Shown here one piece after another: positions 17,032 through 25,756 of a stretch of 64,000 nucleotides of DNA. Below the pieces are notes generated by a model that saw nothing but the letters and a program-made list of their open reading frames with translations, searched no databases and was not told the origin of the DNA. Both the position numbers and the translations under genes were made by a program. The first letter of the stretch is position 1, and every line of letters begins with the position of its first letter. The stretch is from Frateuria_A yonginensis (GTDB taxonomy: Bacteria; Pseudomonadota; Gammaproteobacteria; Xanthomonadales; Rhodanobacteraceae), in assembly GCF_037137055.1 (NCBI RefSeq), contig NZ_JBBBNY010000013.1, forward strand, positions 33,026 through 97,025, in the 5' to 3' direction.

Positions 17032-19200
17032 TCACCACGGCGCGATCAGCAGGTCGCCCACGTCCGCCTCGTTGAGCGGACCGCGGCTGCCGCCGGTACC
17101 GCCGGTGTAGTGCGCGTTGTGACGCAGATAGCTCATGTTGAAGCCGTCTTCGAGCGCGAAGCGGCAGCGCTGGCCCTCGCGCGCCTGGAACTCGGCGTAG
17201 GTGGACCGCTGGCGCCCCATGCTGTGCGGCATCACCACCGGCACGCGCTGCACCGTGCCGTCGCCACACGCGATCGAGAGCATCTTCACCGCGGCGGTGA
17301 TGCCGGTGTTGATCGGACCGTGCGGGTTGGCGTAGTCGAGCGCCACCCGGTAGCGGCCGGTGGCGGGCACCTGCCATTCGCGCGGCCAGCCGCCGCCGAC
17401 GCGGGCCTGCTCGCCGGCGCAGGCGGTCGGACTGTGCAGCGATTCCAGTCCCGTCGCATCGATCCGCGTGGCGCTCACGCAGACGTACTTCGGCGCGTGC
17501 GCGAGCCGGCCGCTGCCGTCGATCGCCTCGGCGCGGCGGCCGTTCACGTACAGCTGCACCTTGCCCTCGGTCCGCACCCGCCAGCCGTCGCCGTCGGCCT
17601 GCAGCACCGGTGCGGGGGGCGCGGCGGGGGCGTGCAGCGGGGCGTCGAGGCGCAGCGGCGCATCGTCCACCTGCACGGCCTCGAGCTGCACCGTGGTGGT
17701 GTCGCCGCGGGTTTCCACGTGGTCGGCGACCAGCAGGTTGCCGCGGCGCTGGCGCGGCAGGCGCAGGGTGACGTGCCGGTCGCGCAGGTCGAGCGTGATC
17801 GCGTCGCGGTCGCCGAACAGCATGGGCACCAGCGACACGGGCAGCTTGGGCTCGATCCTGCCGTCGGCTTCCAGTCCGAACACGCCCTCGGTCACCATGG
17901 CCAGGTACGCCGCCACCGACCAGAGCTGGCGCGGCGAGTTGACCACCGGGCCGCTCAGGTCGCCGGCATCGAGGTGGATGCCCTGCGTCAGCAGCTCGTA
18001 GTTCTCCATGTTGGAGCCGGCCAGCGCGGCGCCGCGCATCACCGAGGCGATCTCGTGGGCGATGCGCGAGGGCTGACCGGCGAGGCGGGCGGCGCGCAGC
18101 GCGTAGGCGCTGACGAACGGCCAGATCGCCTGGTTGTGGTAGACCGCCTGGTCGGTGCGCTCGGGCCAAATCACCGGGCTGCCGGACGGCCAGGCGGGGT
18201 AGTTCGCCAGCGCCTGGCGCGCGCGGTCGCCCTCGGCCACGCCGCTGGTGACGGCCAGCGCGATGCCGAGCAGGTCGTAGGTGTCGTACGGCGCGCCGTC
18301 GCCGCCGATGTAGCTCATGTAGAGCCCGCGGTCGGCACGCCAGAAGTGGGCGTTGATGGCCTGCTTCAGGGCCTGCGCCTGGCCCTGCCAGCGGCCGGCC
18401 GCCGCGGCGTCGTGGTGCCGCTCGGCGAGGGTGGCCGCCAGCTGCAGCGCCTGGTAGTGCAGCACGTTGGTGGACAGCGCGTAGGACTGCGCGATGGACA
18501 CCACCTCGTTGGCGGTCCAGGCCGGGTAGGTCTGCTCGCGCCAGTCGAGGAACGAGGTCTCGCCGCGGTACAGGCCGAAGCGGCTGTCGTAGGCGTACTG
18601 CCGGTCCTGCGCCAGGGTGTCGGCCAGCGCGCGGTAGACGTCGCCGGCGAAGGCGGGATCGTCCAGCAGGTGCTTCGCGCCGAGGAACCACACCACGCGG
18701 TCGGTGCTGATCGGCCAGCTGCCGCCCGAGCCGGTGTCCTGCATCACGTACAGCCCCTGCGGCGCGGTCGGCACGCGCACGTCGGAGAGCTTGAACTTCA
18801 GGCCGTTGCGCGAGCGCGCCGCATCGAACCGCCACAGCCCCAGGTCCACCGCGTAGGCGAGGTCGCGCGTCCACACGTAGGGCCACTTCAACCCGGTCTC
18901 GAAGCAGTGGCAGGGGATCGGCTGGCCGTGGTCGAAGGCGCCGTCGCGGATGGCGCTGACCGAATCCTGCGCCAGGTCGTCCTGCGCCATCGCGAACAGG
19001 CCGTCGAACAGCGGGCTGGCGGTCTCCACCCGCAGCGGCTGGGGCTGGATCACCCGCTGGCCGAATGGCCACGCCAGGGTCCAGGCGCCGTGCGCGTCGC
19101 GGCTCATGCTGGCGTGCATGCCGTGCCAGTCCAGGCCGTCGCGCCACACCGGAGCGGCCGCGCCGCCGGCCATCGCCGCGCTCAGCAGGAGGCTCAGCAT
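17032..19200 (-). CDS. Six-hairpin glycosidase-like secreted protein
   Basis: A 722-residue protein with a signal peptide (residues 1-15, AMAGGAAA) and a central (alpha/alpha)6-type region: repeated aromatic/acidic helical motifs such as KWPYVWTRDLAYAVDLGLW (about 101-119), STDRVVWFLGAKHL, WPERTDQAVYHNQAIWPF and NMENYELLTQGIHLDAGD. These resemble the GH15/GH37/GH63 clan of inverting glucosidases. The last 200 residues look like a beta-rich carbohydrate-binding part (RYRVALDYANPHG, FALEDGFNMSYLRHN). I cannot assign catalytic residues with certainty. ATG 19200 is chosen over the upstream ATG at 19305, which would overlap the operator at 19301-19314. Role in trimming alpha-glucans is inferred from context. 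Confidence 0.8.
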   Translation of the reverse strand: MLSLLLSAAMAGGAAAPVWRDGLDWHGMHASMSRDAHGAWTLAWPFGQRVIQPQPLRVETASPLFDGLFAMAQDDLAQDSVSAIRDGAFDHGQPIPCHCFETGLKWPYVWTRDLAYAVDLGLWRFDAARSRNGLKFKLSDVRVPTAPQGLYVMQDTGSGGSWPISTDRVVWFLGAKHLLDDPAFAGDVYRALADTLAQDRQYAYDSRFGLYRGETSFLDWREQTYPAWTANEVVSIAQSYALSTNVLHYQALQLAATLAERHHDAAAAGRWQGQAQALKQAINAHFWRADRGLYMSYIGGDGAPYDTYDLLGIALAVTSGVAEGDRARQALANYPAWPSGSPVIWPERTDQAVYHNQAIWPFVSAYALRAARLAGQPSRIAHEIASVMRGAALAGSNMENYELLTQGIHLDAGDLSGPVVNSPRQLWSVAAYLAMVTEGVFGLEADGRIEPKLPVSLVPMLFGDRDAITLDLRDRHVTLRLPRQRRGNLLVADHVETRGDTTTVQLEAVQVDDAPLRLDAPLHAPAAPPAPVLQADGDGWRVRTEGKVQLYVNGRRAEAIDGSGRLAHAPKYVCVSATRIDATGLESLHSPTACAGEQARVGGGWPREWQVPATGRYRVALDYANPHGPINTGITAAVKMLSIACGDGTVQRVPVVMPHSMGRQRSTYAEFQAREGQRCRFALEDGFNMSYLRHNAHYTGGTGGSRGPLNEADVGDLLIAPW

Positions 19201-19300
19201 GGGGCTACCGTCTGGGTGGGGAAGGTCATCGGTCGTTCTCCTGTCGCGCTGGCACGAATCACCGGATGGTAGGAAGCGTCGCGGTGCAGCAACCAGCGCC

Positions 19301-19314
19301 TGCATACGTATTCA
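19301..19314 (-). promoter_or_regulatory. LacI-family operator, site 2
   Basis: TGAATACGTATGCA on the minus strand, 101 bp upstream of the six-hairpin glycosidase start. It should control the transcript carrying the glycosidase, SLC45-type transporter, GH13 enzyme and esterase. Confidence 0.85.
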
Positions 19315-19373
19315 TGAGGCCGGCGCGCGCCGCCGGGCAGGTTATCAGCCTGCCTCGCCGGTTGCCGGCCGGC

Positions 19374-19451
19374 GTAGCAGCGAGCTTGCTCGCGATGCTC
19401 GTCCATGGGAGGCCATGCGGGCCGAAAGCACCGCGAGCACGAGCTCGCTCC
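19374..19451. repeat. REP pair in inverted orientation (BIME-like)
   Basis: The left arm GTAGCAGCGAGCTTGCTCGC continues GATGC (19374-19398); the right arm, read on the minus strand, is GGAGCGAGCTCGTGCTCGCG continuing GTGC (19428-19451). The head-to-head arrangement is that of a bacterial interspersed mosaic element. It sits between the GH13 stop at 19470 and the glycosidase promoter and could form a transcript-end hairpin. Confidence 0.7.
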
Positions 19452-19469
19452 GGCGGGTACGGGCTGCCG

Positions 19470-21479
19470 CTACTGCGCCAGGATGGCGCCGTAGTGGCCG
19501 TTGACGCTGAGGGTGACCTGGCCGTTCTGCACCGTGTAGGCGGTACCGGTGATCTGGTCGGTCAGCCGGCTGCCGTTGGTCACGCTGAGCTGCCACACCG
19601 GGACGGTCACCGAATGCGTCACCGAATCGTTGTTGAGCACCACCGCGATGCGGTTGGAGGCGTCGAAGCGGCCGAACGCGTAGAGCCTGGCCGTGTCGTC
19701 GGTGAGCAGCGTCATGAACGAGCCGGTGCGCAGCGCGGGGTAGGCGTTGCGGATGGCGATCAGCTTCTGCGTCAGCGCCACCGCGCTGTTGGTCGCGCTG
19801 CCCACCGTCCAGTCGAAGGTGCGGCGGTTGTCCGGATCGGCGCCGCCCTGCATGCCGTACTCGTCGCCATAGTAGATGGTCGGCGTGCCCACGTAGGTCA
19901 TCTGGAAGAACAGCCCGAGGTAGGTCTTCCAGATGTCGCCGCCGGCGCGGGTGCCGAAGCGCGTGGTGTCGTGGCTGCCCAGCGCGTTGCTCATGGTCTG
20001 CTGGACGTTGGTGGGGTAGTTCGCACGGGTGCCGTGCAGCCAGCTGTCGAACTGGCTGACGGAGATCGACGCGGCGTTGTTGCCGTAGTCACGCCCGGTG
20101 ATCCACTCCGACACCGGCTGCATGAAGCCGTCGTAGTTCATGGCGCCGTCCCATTCCGTGCCGTTGTCCGTCCAGGGGCCGGCGTTGCCCCAGTATTCGC
20201 CCAGGATTTCGGCGTTGGGGTTGACCGATTTCACCGCCGAGCGCAGTTCGGCCATGATCTGGTGGTTGGTGGCATCGGAGCCGTCGCCGCCGTTGGCGTC
20301 GAGGTACTGCGCCGCGTCCAGGCGCCAGCCATCGATCGCATACGGCGCCTTGAGGTAGGTCTTCACCACCGAGGTGGAACTGCCGTAGATGGTGTTGCGC
20401 ACGGCCGAGCCGCTGGCGCCGTAGTTGAGCTTGGGCATGCTGGCGATGCCGAAGAAGCCCGAATAGCTGTCCGGCCACGACTGGAAGGTGTACCAGCTGT
20501 AGTACGGGCTGGACTGCGACTCGTAGGCCCCGGTCACGCTGGACCAGTGGTAGCGGTCGAACCAGGCCGCGGTGTCGCCGGTGTGGTTGAACACGCCGTC
20601 GAGGATCACGTAGCCGTGCGGGCCGTTGGCGGTGCCGTGCACGTCGGCGATCAGCGTCTGCAGCAAGGCGTTGCTGCCGAAGGCCGGGTCGACCTGCATG
20701 TAGTCCTCGGTGTCGTACTTGTGGTTGGTCGGCGAGAGGAAGATCGGATTCAGATAAAGGATGTTCGCGCCGACGGTGTTCTTGATGTAGCCCAGCTTCT
20801 GGTCGATGCCGGCCAGGTCGCCGCCGAAGAACACGGCGCTGTTGCAGCCGCCCACGTTGGACACCACGCTCGCGCCCCAGGCGTGCTTCTCGGTGGCGCA
20901 GCCGGCGTACGTGTACTGGCCGTTGGTGACGTCGTTGGACGGATCGCCGTTGTAGAAGCGGTCGGGGAAGACCTGGTAGATCACCCCGTTCTTCATCCAC
21001 GCCGGCGTGGTGAAGCCGGGAACGATGAAGAAATCGCCGGAGGAGGGCTCGGACGTGCTGATGCCGGCGGCGTTCAGCCAGGCGGTGGCGCTGCCGTCAT
21101 TGATCTGGAAGCGGTAGTACTTCTCCGAGGCGCTGGCCGGCACCGTGCCCTTCCAGTAGTCGAAGGCGCCGGTGGCGTCGTTGGCCGACCAGCTCATCGC
21201 GATCCAGTGGAACTGGCCGTCGGCGCTGTCGTAGTACTTGATGTTGGCGCTGGTGATGTCGCCCTTGAAGGTGCGCAGGGTCAGCGTCACCGCCTGCGCC
21301 GCGGTGGGTTCGACATGGTTGTCGAACAGCGGGCCCTGGTCGTGGAACAGGCCGTTCCACTCCACGTTGTTGTCGTTGCTGGCCGCCTGTGCGGCCAGGG
21401 GCAGGGCGCAGAACGCCAGTGCCGCCAGGACCGCGCGGGCGATCCTGCCACCGTGCATCGCGTGCTCGAGCTTGCGCAT
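19470..21479 (-). CDS. Secreted neopullulanase/cyclomaltodextrinase-like GH13 amylase
   Basis: A 669-residue secreted enzyme. Signal peptide residues 1-32 (ends AAQAA), an N-terminal beta-sandwich of CBM34-like character (about 36-155), the catalytic barrel (about 160-590) and a C-terminal beta domain. Catalytic regions: DGVFNH (294-299), nucleophile D388 in GWRLDAAQ, acid/base E428 in EILGEYW and D504 in GSHDTTR; GGDLAGIDQKLGYI is typical of the neopullulanase group. Start ATG 21479 has GGGAGG six bases before it and beats the ATG at 21497. Asn/Thr/Ser-rich, as for extracellular proteins. It follows the GH31 gene after a REP-like spacer. Confidence 0.93.
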   Translation of the reverse strand: MRKLEHAMHGGRIARAVLAALAFCALPLAAQAASNDNNVEWNGLFHDQGPLFDNHVEPTAAQAVTLTLRTFKGDITSANIKYYDSADGQFHWIAMSWSANDATGAFDYWKGTVPASASEKYYRFQINDGSATAWLNAAGISTSEPSSGDFFIVPGFTTPAWMKNGVIYQVFPDRFYNGDPSNDVTNGQYTYAGCATEKHAWGASVVSNVGGCNSAVFFGGDLAGIDQKLGYIKNTVGANILYLNPIFLSPTNHKYDTEDYMQVDPAFGSNALLQTLIADVHGTANGPHGYVILDGVFNHTGDTAAWFDRYHWSSVTGAYESQSSPYYSWYTFQSWPDSYSGFFGIASMPKLNYGASGSAVRNTIYGSSTSVVKTYLKAPYAIDGWRLDAAQYLDANGGDGSDATNHQIMAELRSAVKSVNPNAEILGEYWGNAGPWTDNGTEWDGAMNYDGFMQPVSEWITGRDYGNNAASISVSQFDSWLHGTRANYPTNVQQTMSNALGSHDTTRFGTRAGGDIWKTYLGLFFQMTYVGTPTIYYGDEYGMQGGADPDNRRTFDWTVGSATNSAVALTQKLIAIRNAYPALRTGSFMTLLTDDTARLYAFGRFDASNRIAVVLNNDSVTHSVTVPVWQLSVTNGSRLTDQITGTAYTVQNGQVTLSVNGHYGAILAQ

Positions 21480-21534
21480 AAGACCTCCCTCTCCCATGAA
21501 GACCTGCGCCGGGCGGCAACCCCTCGGGCGGAAC

Positions 21535-21604
21535 GCGCCCGCTCGCGATGCTCCTGCTCCGGCAGCCCGGGCGGAAAAGATCGCGAGCAGGCTCGCCGCT
21601 GCCG
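21535..21604. repeat. REP-like element between GH13 and GH31 genes
   Basis: On the minus strand, GCAGCGGCGAGCCTGCTCGC continues GATC (about 21580-21603) and matches the REP core, and GCGCCCGCTCGCGATGC (21535-21551) is a partial partner on the plus strand. It occupies most of the gap between the two coding regions. Confidence 0.55.
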
Positions 21605-21609
21605 TTTTC

Positions 21610-24051
21610 CTACCGCTCCAGCGTGATGTTCTGTGCCAGGCCTGCGCTGACGCGCACGTAGGTCACCGGGCCGAAGCGATCCTGGCCGGTGGCCCAGCCA
21701 TCGCCGTCGGCCGTGCGCAGCGCCTCCTCGCTGCCGAAGGCCTCCAGCTCGCGGCCGCCGCTGCGCACGGCGCGCGCGGGCGCGCCGTGGAACTTCAGCA
21801 GCCAGGTACGCAGTGCCGGGTGATAGCCGCCCTGCGGGGCGCCGAGCGCGAATTCCACGCGCTCGCCGTGCGCCTGCATGGACAGCGCCTGCAGGAAATA
21901 CTGGCCCTGCTCGTAGGCATAGGTGCGGCCGTCGTCGTCGTAGTAGTCGAAGCGGCTGGCGCTCGCGGCGGGGAACAGTTCCACCTCCAGCGTGGTCAGC
22001 GGGTGCTGGCCCACGTAGTCCTCCGGCGGCTGGACCGGGATGATGGCACCTTCGCGCACGAACAGCGGAATATCGGTCCAGCCCTGGGCGTCGCAGACGT
22101 GCTCGACGGTGCGCCCGCCGGCGTGGCGTCGGCCGCTGAACCAGTCGATCCACTCGCCCTGCGGCAGGTAGATCGACTTGCGGGTCTGCCCCTGCTCGAC
22201 CACGGGCGACACCAGCAGGCTGTCGCCGAACAGCCAGGCGTCGACGTCGTTGCGCACGTTGGGGTCGTTCGGCCAGTCGAACAGCAGCGGGCGGACCAGG
22301 CCGACGCCGGTGGCCCGGCGCTGGTGTTCGTAGCTGTAGATGTAGGGGATCAACGACTGGCGCAGGCGGATCGCGGCGGCGGCGGCCTTCTCGGCCACCG
22401 GGCCGTATACCCAGGGCTGGCGCTTCTGGTTGAACTCGCCGTGCACGCGGAACACCGGTGTGAACGCACCGAACTGGATCCAGCGTGCATAGTTCTCCGG
22501 GCTCGGCGTGCCGCCCTTGAAGCCGCCGCCGTCCATGCCCCACTGCATCGCGCCCACGTTGATCGCGCTCAGCATGCGCTGGCGCTGGCCCGCCATCGAG
22601 GCGAAACCGGTGGGGATGTCGCCCGACCACAGGCCGTAGGCGTAGCGCTGCGCACCCAGGTAGAAGTTGCGGTTGAGCGACCACACGCGCAGGTCGGAGA
22701 TCGCACGCTGGCCGTCGTAGAGCGCCCGCTGCATGTCCATGTGCTGCAGGTCGACCGCCACGTCGTCGGCCTCGTCGTTCCACCAGCCGACGATGCCGGT
22801 CTCGAACGAGTGCTTCAGCGCCGCGTTGAAGAACCAGGCGCGCGTCTGCGGCTTGGAGAAGTCCAGCTCGCGCACGGTCTTGCCGGAAAAGTAGTCCGGC
22901 GCCGGATCGCTCTGCGCCAGCCAGTAGTCGTGCTCGGTCGCCTCGCGCCCCTCGATGGTGTCGACGTGGATGCGCGGCTTCATGATGCCGGTCAGGTGCA
23001 CGCCGAGTGCATCGAGCCGGGCCTTCAGCTTGCCGTCGGAGCCGTCCGGGAACTTCTCCGGGTTCCAGCGGAACTCGCCGTAGTCGTCCTGGCCCCAGGC
23101 CTTCCAGTCGAAATCGAGGGTGAAGTTGTCCAGCGGGATGTGCCGCTCGCGGTAGCCGTGCACGATGTCGAGCAGTTCCTTCTGGTCGATGCCCCACTGG
23201 CTGTTGGTGAATCCCATCGCCCATTTCGGGAACAGCGGCGTGCGCCCGCTGACGCGCGCCAGCGCGCCGAAGATCGCGTGCGGATCGCCGAGGAACACGT
23301 AGTAGTCCAGGCCGCCGTCGAACATGCGCGCGTCGATGCGGCTGTCGCCCAGCGCGATCTGCCCGCCGACGCCGTCGATCAGCACGCCGTAGCCGGCGGT
23401 GGTCCACACGAACGGCGCCCCCGCGTGGCCCTGCTCGCCGGCGGTGACCGGGCGGTAGCCGTCGCGCAGCAGGCCGGCGGTGGCCGGTTCGGTGGCGTCG
23501 TAGCCGCCGATGCCGTACATCGGCTCGCCCTTGGCGTGGATCAGGCTGAGCCGGCCCTGCGCCAGCGAGGGCAGCGCGAACTGGCGCAGCAGCGGCGCCT
23601 GGCCGGGACGGCCGATGCTCAGCACGCCTTGCCGCTTGTCCCACACGGCTTCCAGTTGCGGTCCATGCAGGCGCACGAGACCGTCCTGCTCGACCAGCTC
23701 GGCCTGCGCGCGCGGCGCCGGTTGCGGCGCGGGGTCGACCACCAGGGTCGGCGTCGGCGCGTGGCCGGCGCGGCGGAACTGCACGTGCAAGGTATCGGCG
23801 GCGCTGAGCTCGACGCGCACCATGTCGGCGCCGAGCGGGATGTCGAAACCGGGGCCGGCCGGAACGAGCGCGGCGGGCCTGGCCGGCGCGAGGTGCGCCC
23901 GGGCCTGGGAGAGGGAAGCGGCGGAAGAGGGGGACACCAGGGATACTCCGAAGACGAACCACGTGATCGGCTTCGTCGACGCGCCCTTGAGTTTCGTGAA
24001 GAAGGCGTGCAGCCGGCCACGGCGGGGCCCATGGTAGGGCCCGCGAGGCAT
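21610..24051 (-). CDS. Glycoside hydrolase family 31 alpha-glucosidase
   Basis: An 813-residue protein with a long basic N-terminus and a hydrophobic signal (about 28-45, ITWFVFGVSLVSPSSAAS). GH31 hallmarks in order: the substrate loop MGFTNSQWGIDQ, the nucleophile region IVGWWNDEADD, the acid/base region LWSGDIPTGF, WGMDGGGFKG, FRVHGE, and the C-terminal beta-sandwich with DYYDDDGRTYAYEQG. It would release glucose from the non-reducing ends of maltodextrins; alpha-xylosidase activity is an alternative in this family. The start is not certain: ATG 24051 gives no clear ribosome site and lies 15 bp from the operator, whereas ATGs at 24081 and 24090 would overlap it. Confidence 0.9.
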   Translation of the reverse strand: MPRGPYHGPRRGRLHAFFTKLKGASTKPITWFVFGVSLVSPSSAASLSQARAHLAPARPAALVPAGPGFDIPLGADMVRVELSAADTLHVQFRRAGHAPTPTLVVDPAPQPAPRAQAELVEQDGLVRLHGPQLEAVWDKRQGVLSIGRPGQAPLLRQFALPSLAQGRLSLIHAKGEPMYGIGGYDATEPATAGLLRDGYRPVTAGEQGHAGAPFVWTTAGYGVLIDGVGGQIALGDSRIDARMFDGGLDYYVFLGDPHAIFGALARVSGRTPLFPKWAMGFTNSQWGIDQKELLDIVHGYRERHIPLDNFTLDFDWKAWGQDDYGEFRWNPEKFPDGSDGKLKARLDALGVHLTGIMKPRIHVDTIEGREATEHDYWLAQSDPAPDYFSGKTVRELDFSKPQTRAWFFNAALKHSFETGIVGWWNDEADDVAVDLQHMDMQRALYDGQRAISDLRVWSLNRNFYLGAQRYAYGLWSGDIPTGFASMAGQRQRMLSAINVGAMQWGMDGGGFKGGTPSPENYARWIQFGAFTPVFRVHGEFNQKRQPWVYGPVAEKAAAAAIRLRQSLIPYIYSYEHQRRATGVGLVRPLLFDWPNDPNVRNDVDAWLFGDSLLVSPVVEQGQTRKSIYLPQGEWIDWFSGRRHAGGRTVEHVCDAQGWTDIPLFVREGAIIPVQPPEDYVGQHPLTTLEVELFPAASASRFDYYDDDGRTYAYEQGQYFLQALSMQAHGERVEFALGAPQGGYHPALRTWLLKFHGAPARAVRSGGRELEAFGSEEALRTADGDGWATGQDRFGPVTYVRVSAGLAQNITLER

Positions 24052-24066
24052 GCGGCGACACCCGTT

Positions 24067-24080
24067 TGCATACGTATTCA
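24067..24080 (-). promoter_or_regulatory. LacI-family operator, site 3
   Basis: TGAATACGTATGCA on the minus strand, only 15 bp before the chosen GH31 start. The closeness means either a very short leader or a repressor acting as a roadblock inside the transcript. Confidence 0.85.
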
Positions 24081-24193
24081 TGTGCGTCATGGCGCGGTTT
24101 TCCGATGGTGCGGTGCACGATGGCGGAGCGGCCCGTTGGCACCCGTGGCCGGAGGGACAGGCGGACTCGACCGTAGGTGCTTCGCCGGGTTTT

Positions 24194-25756
24194 TCACTCG
24201 AGGACCACCGAGGCGTACGCGGGCAACTGCAACCGCCCGTCGGCCAACCGGGCCCCCGGCAGGCTCTTCAGGCGCACGCGCTGGAAGCGTCCCAGGCGGC
24301 TCCTGCCGAGCTCGAGCGTCTGCAGCGTGCCCGACAGGTTGTGCACGACCAGTGCGTCGTGGTGGGCGTCGCGCAACTGCCAGGCTGCCAGGCGTGGATT
24401 GGCCAGGGCCGGCACCTGCAGCGCGCCGTCGCGCAGCACCGGCAGCGCGCGGCGCCAGCCGATCAGCATGCGGTACCAGGCCAGCAGCGAACGCGGGTCG
24501 TCCCGTTCGGCCTCGACCGATACCCGCGGGCCGTCCTTCGTGCTGAACGCTTTCCAGCGGCTCTGGCCGGGGCCGTGCGGATCGCGGTACCAGCGCATCG
24601 GCTCGCGCAGGTCGGGGTCCGGCTTGCGCCCGCGCATGCCCAGCTCCTCGCCGTAGTAGAGGAACGGCTCGCCGGGCAGGGTCAGCAGCATGGCGGCGGC
24701 GATGCGCATGTGCCGTGCGTCGCCGGCGAGCTGGCTCATCACCCGCTCCTGGTCGTGGTTGGACAGGAACGGCGCGTCGCGTCCGGCGGGGATCGCCTGG
24801 GCGATGCGGGCGAGCAGCGCGGGCAGCCCGCCGGCGCGCTCGTCGCGCGCGCTGGCGATCAGCTGGCGGGCGAGCGGGAAGTCGAAGACCGCATCCAGCG
24901 ACCCGTACCAGGGCGCGAGCTGCTCCGGCCGGTCGCGGGTCACTTCGCCGACCAGGTAGACATCCGGGTACCGGGCGGCCAGCGCGATGTGGAACTGGCG
25001 CCACCAGTCGAGGTCGCGGCGCAGCACCGCGGGGTCGTCCACCTGGTCCGGAAAGTCCTCGTACACGTGTCGCGCGGCATCCAGGCGGAAGCCGTCCACG
25101 CCTCGCGCGAGCCAGTAGCGGCCCACCTCGGTCATGGCGTCGCGTACGGCCGGCGTGTCGAAGTCGAGATCCGGCATCCCGCCGCTGAAGATACCCAGGT
25201 AGTGCTGGTTGCCCAGCGCGTGCCAGGCCTGGTCGCCGGCCGCGCTGGGCGACTGCAGGTCGGCGCCGGGGCCGGCCCACTCGTACCAGGCGTGGTGCGG
25301 GTCGTTCGGGTCGCGCGCGGCGAGGAACCAGGGATGGCGATCGCTGGTGTGGTTGGCCACCAGGTCGAGGATCACGCGGATGCCGCGCTTGTGCGCCTCG
25401 TCCAGCAACCGCTCGAGGTCGGCCAGCGTGCCGTACTGGGGGTTGATCGCCTCGTAATCGGTGACGTCGTAGCCGTGGTAGCTGGGCGAGGGGTTGATTG
25501 GCATCAGCCATATGCCGCTGACGCCGAGCGAGCGGAGATAGTCGAGCTTCCGGGTGACGCCGTTGAGGTCGCCGATGCCGTCGCCGTCGCTGTCGTACCA
25601 GGCGCGCACGAAGATCTCGTACCACACGCCGCTGGAGCTGTCGGCGGCCGGCGGGGTGCGCGGGGGTGCCCCTGCATCCGTCGCCGCACCGACTGCCGCG
25701 GCCGGCAACGCGGCGAGCAGCAGGCCGGCCAGCGCGGCGCACCGCAGCCGGCGCAT
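24194..25756 (-). CDS. Secreted GH13 alpha-amylase/alpha-glucosidase
   Basis: A 520-residue protein with a signal peptide (1-25, ALAGLLLAALPAAAVGA). The barrel begins WYEIFVRAWYDSDGDGIGDLNG, including the acidic DSDGDGIGD calcium-type loop of oligo-1,6-glucosidase/periplasmic amylase members. Catalytic residues are D226 (FRLDAARH), E271 (LVGEVT) and D335 (LSNHDQER). The C-terminal domain ends YASVVLE. Its ATG shares a base with the halogenase stop (TGATG), so it is translationally coupled to the halogenase. Probably periplasmic, working on imported maltodextrins. Confidence 0.92.
   Translation of the reverse strand: MRRLRCAALAGLLLAALPAAAVGAATDAGAPPRTPPAADSSSGVWYEIFVRAWYDSDGDGIGDLNGVTRKLDYLRSLGVSGIWLMPINPSPSYHGYDVTDYEAINPQYGTLADLERLLDEAHKRGIRVILDLVANHTSDRHPWFLAARDPNDPHHAWYEWAGPGADLQSPSAAGDQAWHALGNQHYLGIFSGGMPDLDFDTPAVRDAMTEVGRYWLARGVDGFRLDAARHVYEDFPDQVDDPAVLRRDLDWWRQFHIALAARYPDVYLVGEVTRDRPEQLAPWYGSLDAVFDFPLARQLIASARDERAGGLPALLARIAQAIPAGRDAPFLSNHDQERVMSQLAGDARHMRIAAAMLLTLPGEPFLYYGEELGMRGRKPDPDLREPMRWYRDPHGPGQSRWKAFSTKDGPRVSVEAERDDPRSLLAWYRMLIGWRRALPVLRDGALQVPALANPRLAAWQLRDAHHDALVVHNLSGTLQTLELGRSRLGRFQRVRLKSLPGARLADGRLQLPAYASVVLE

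Noticed and set aside
21238..24546. A 1102-codon open frame on the plus strand across the GH31 gene
   Set aside because: It is antisense to a GH31 enzyme with all catalytic motifs; its translation is repetitive Arg/Val/His/Gln sequence typical of shadow frames in high-GC DNA.
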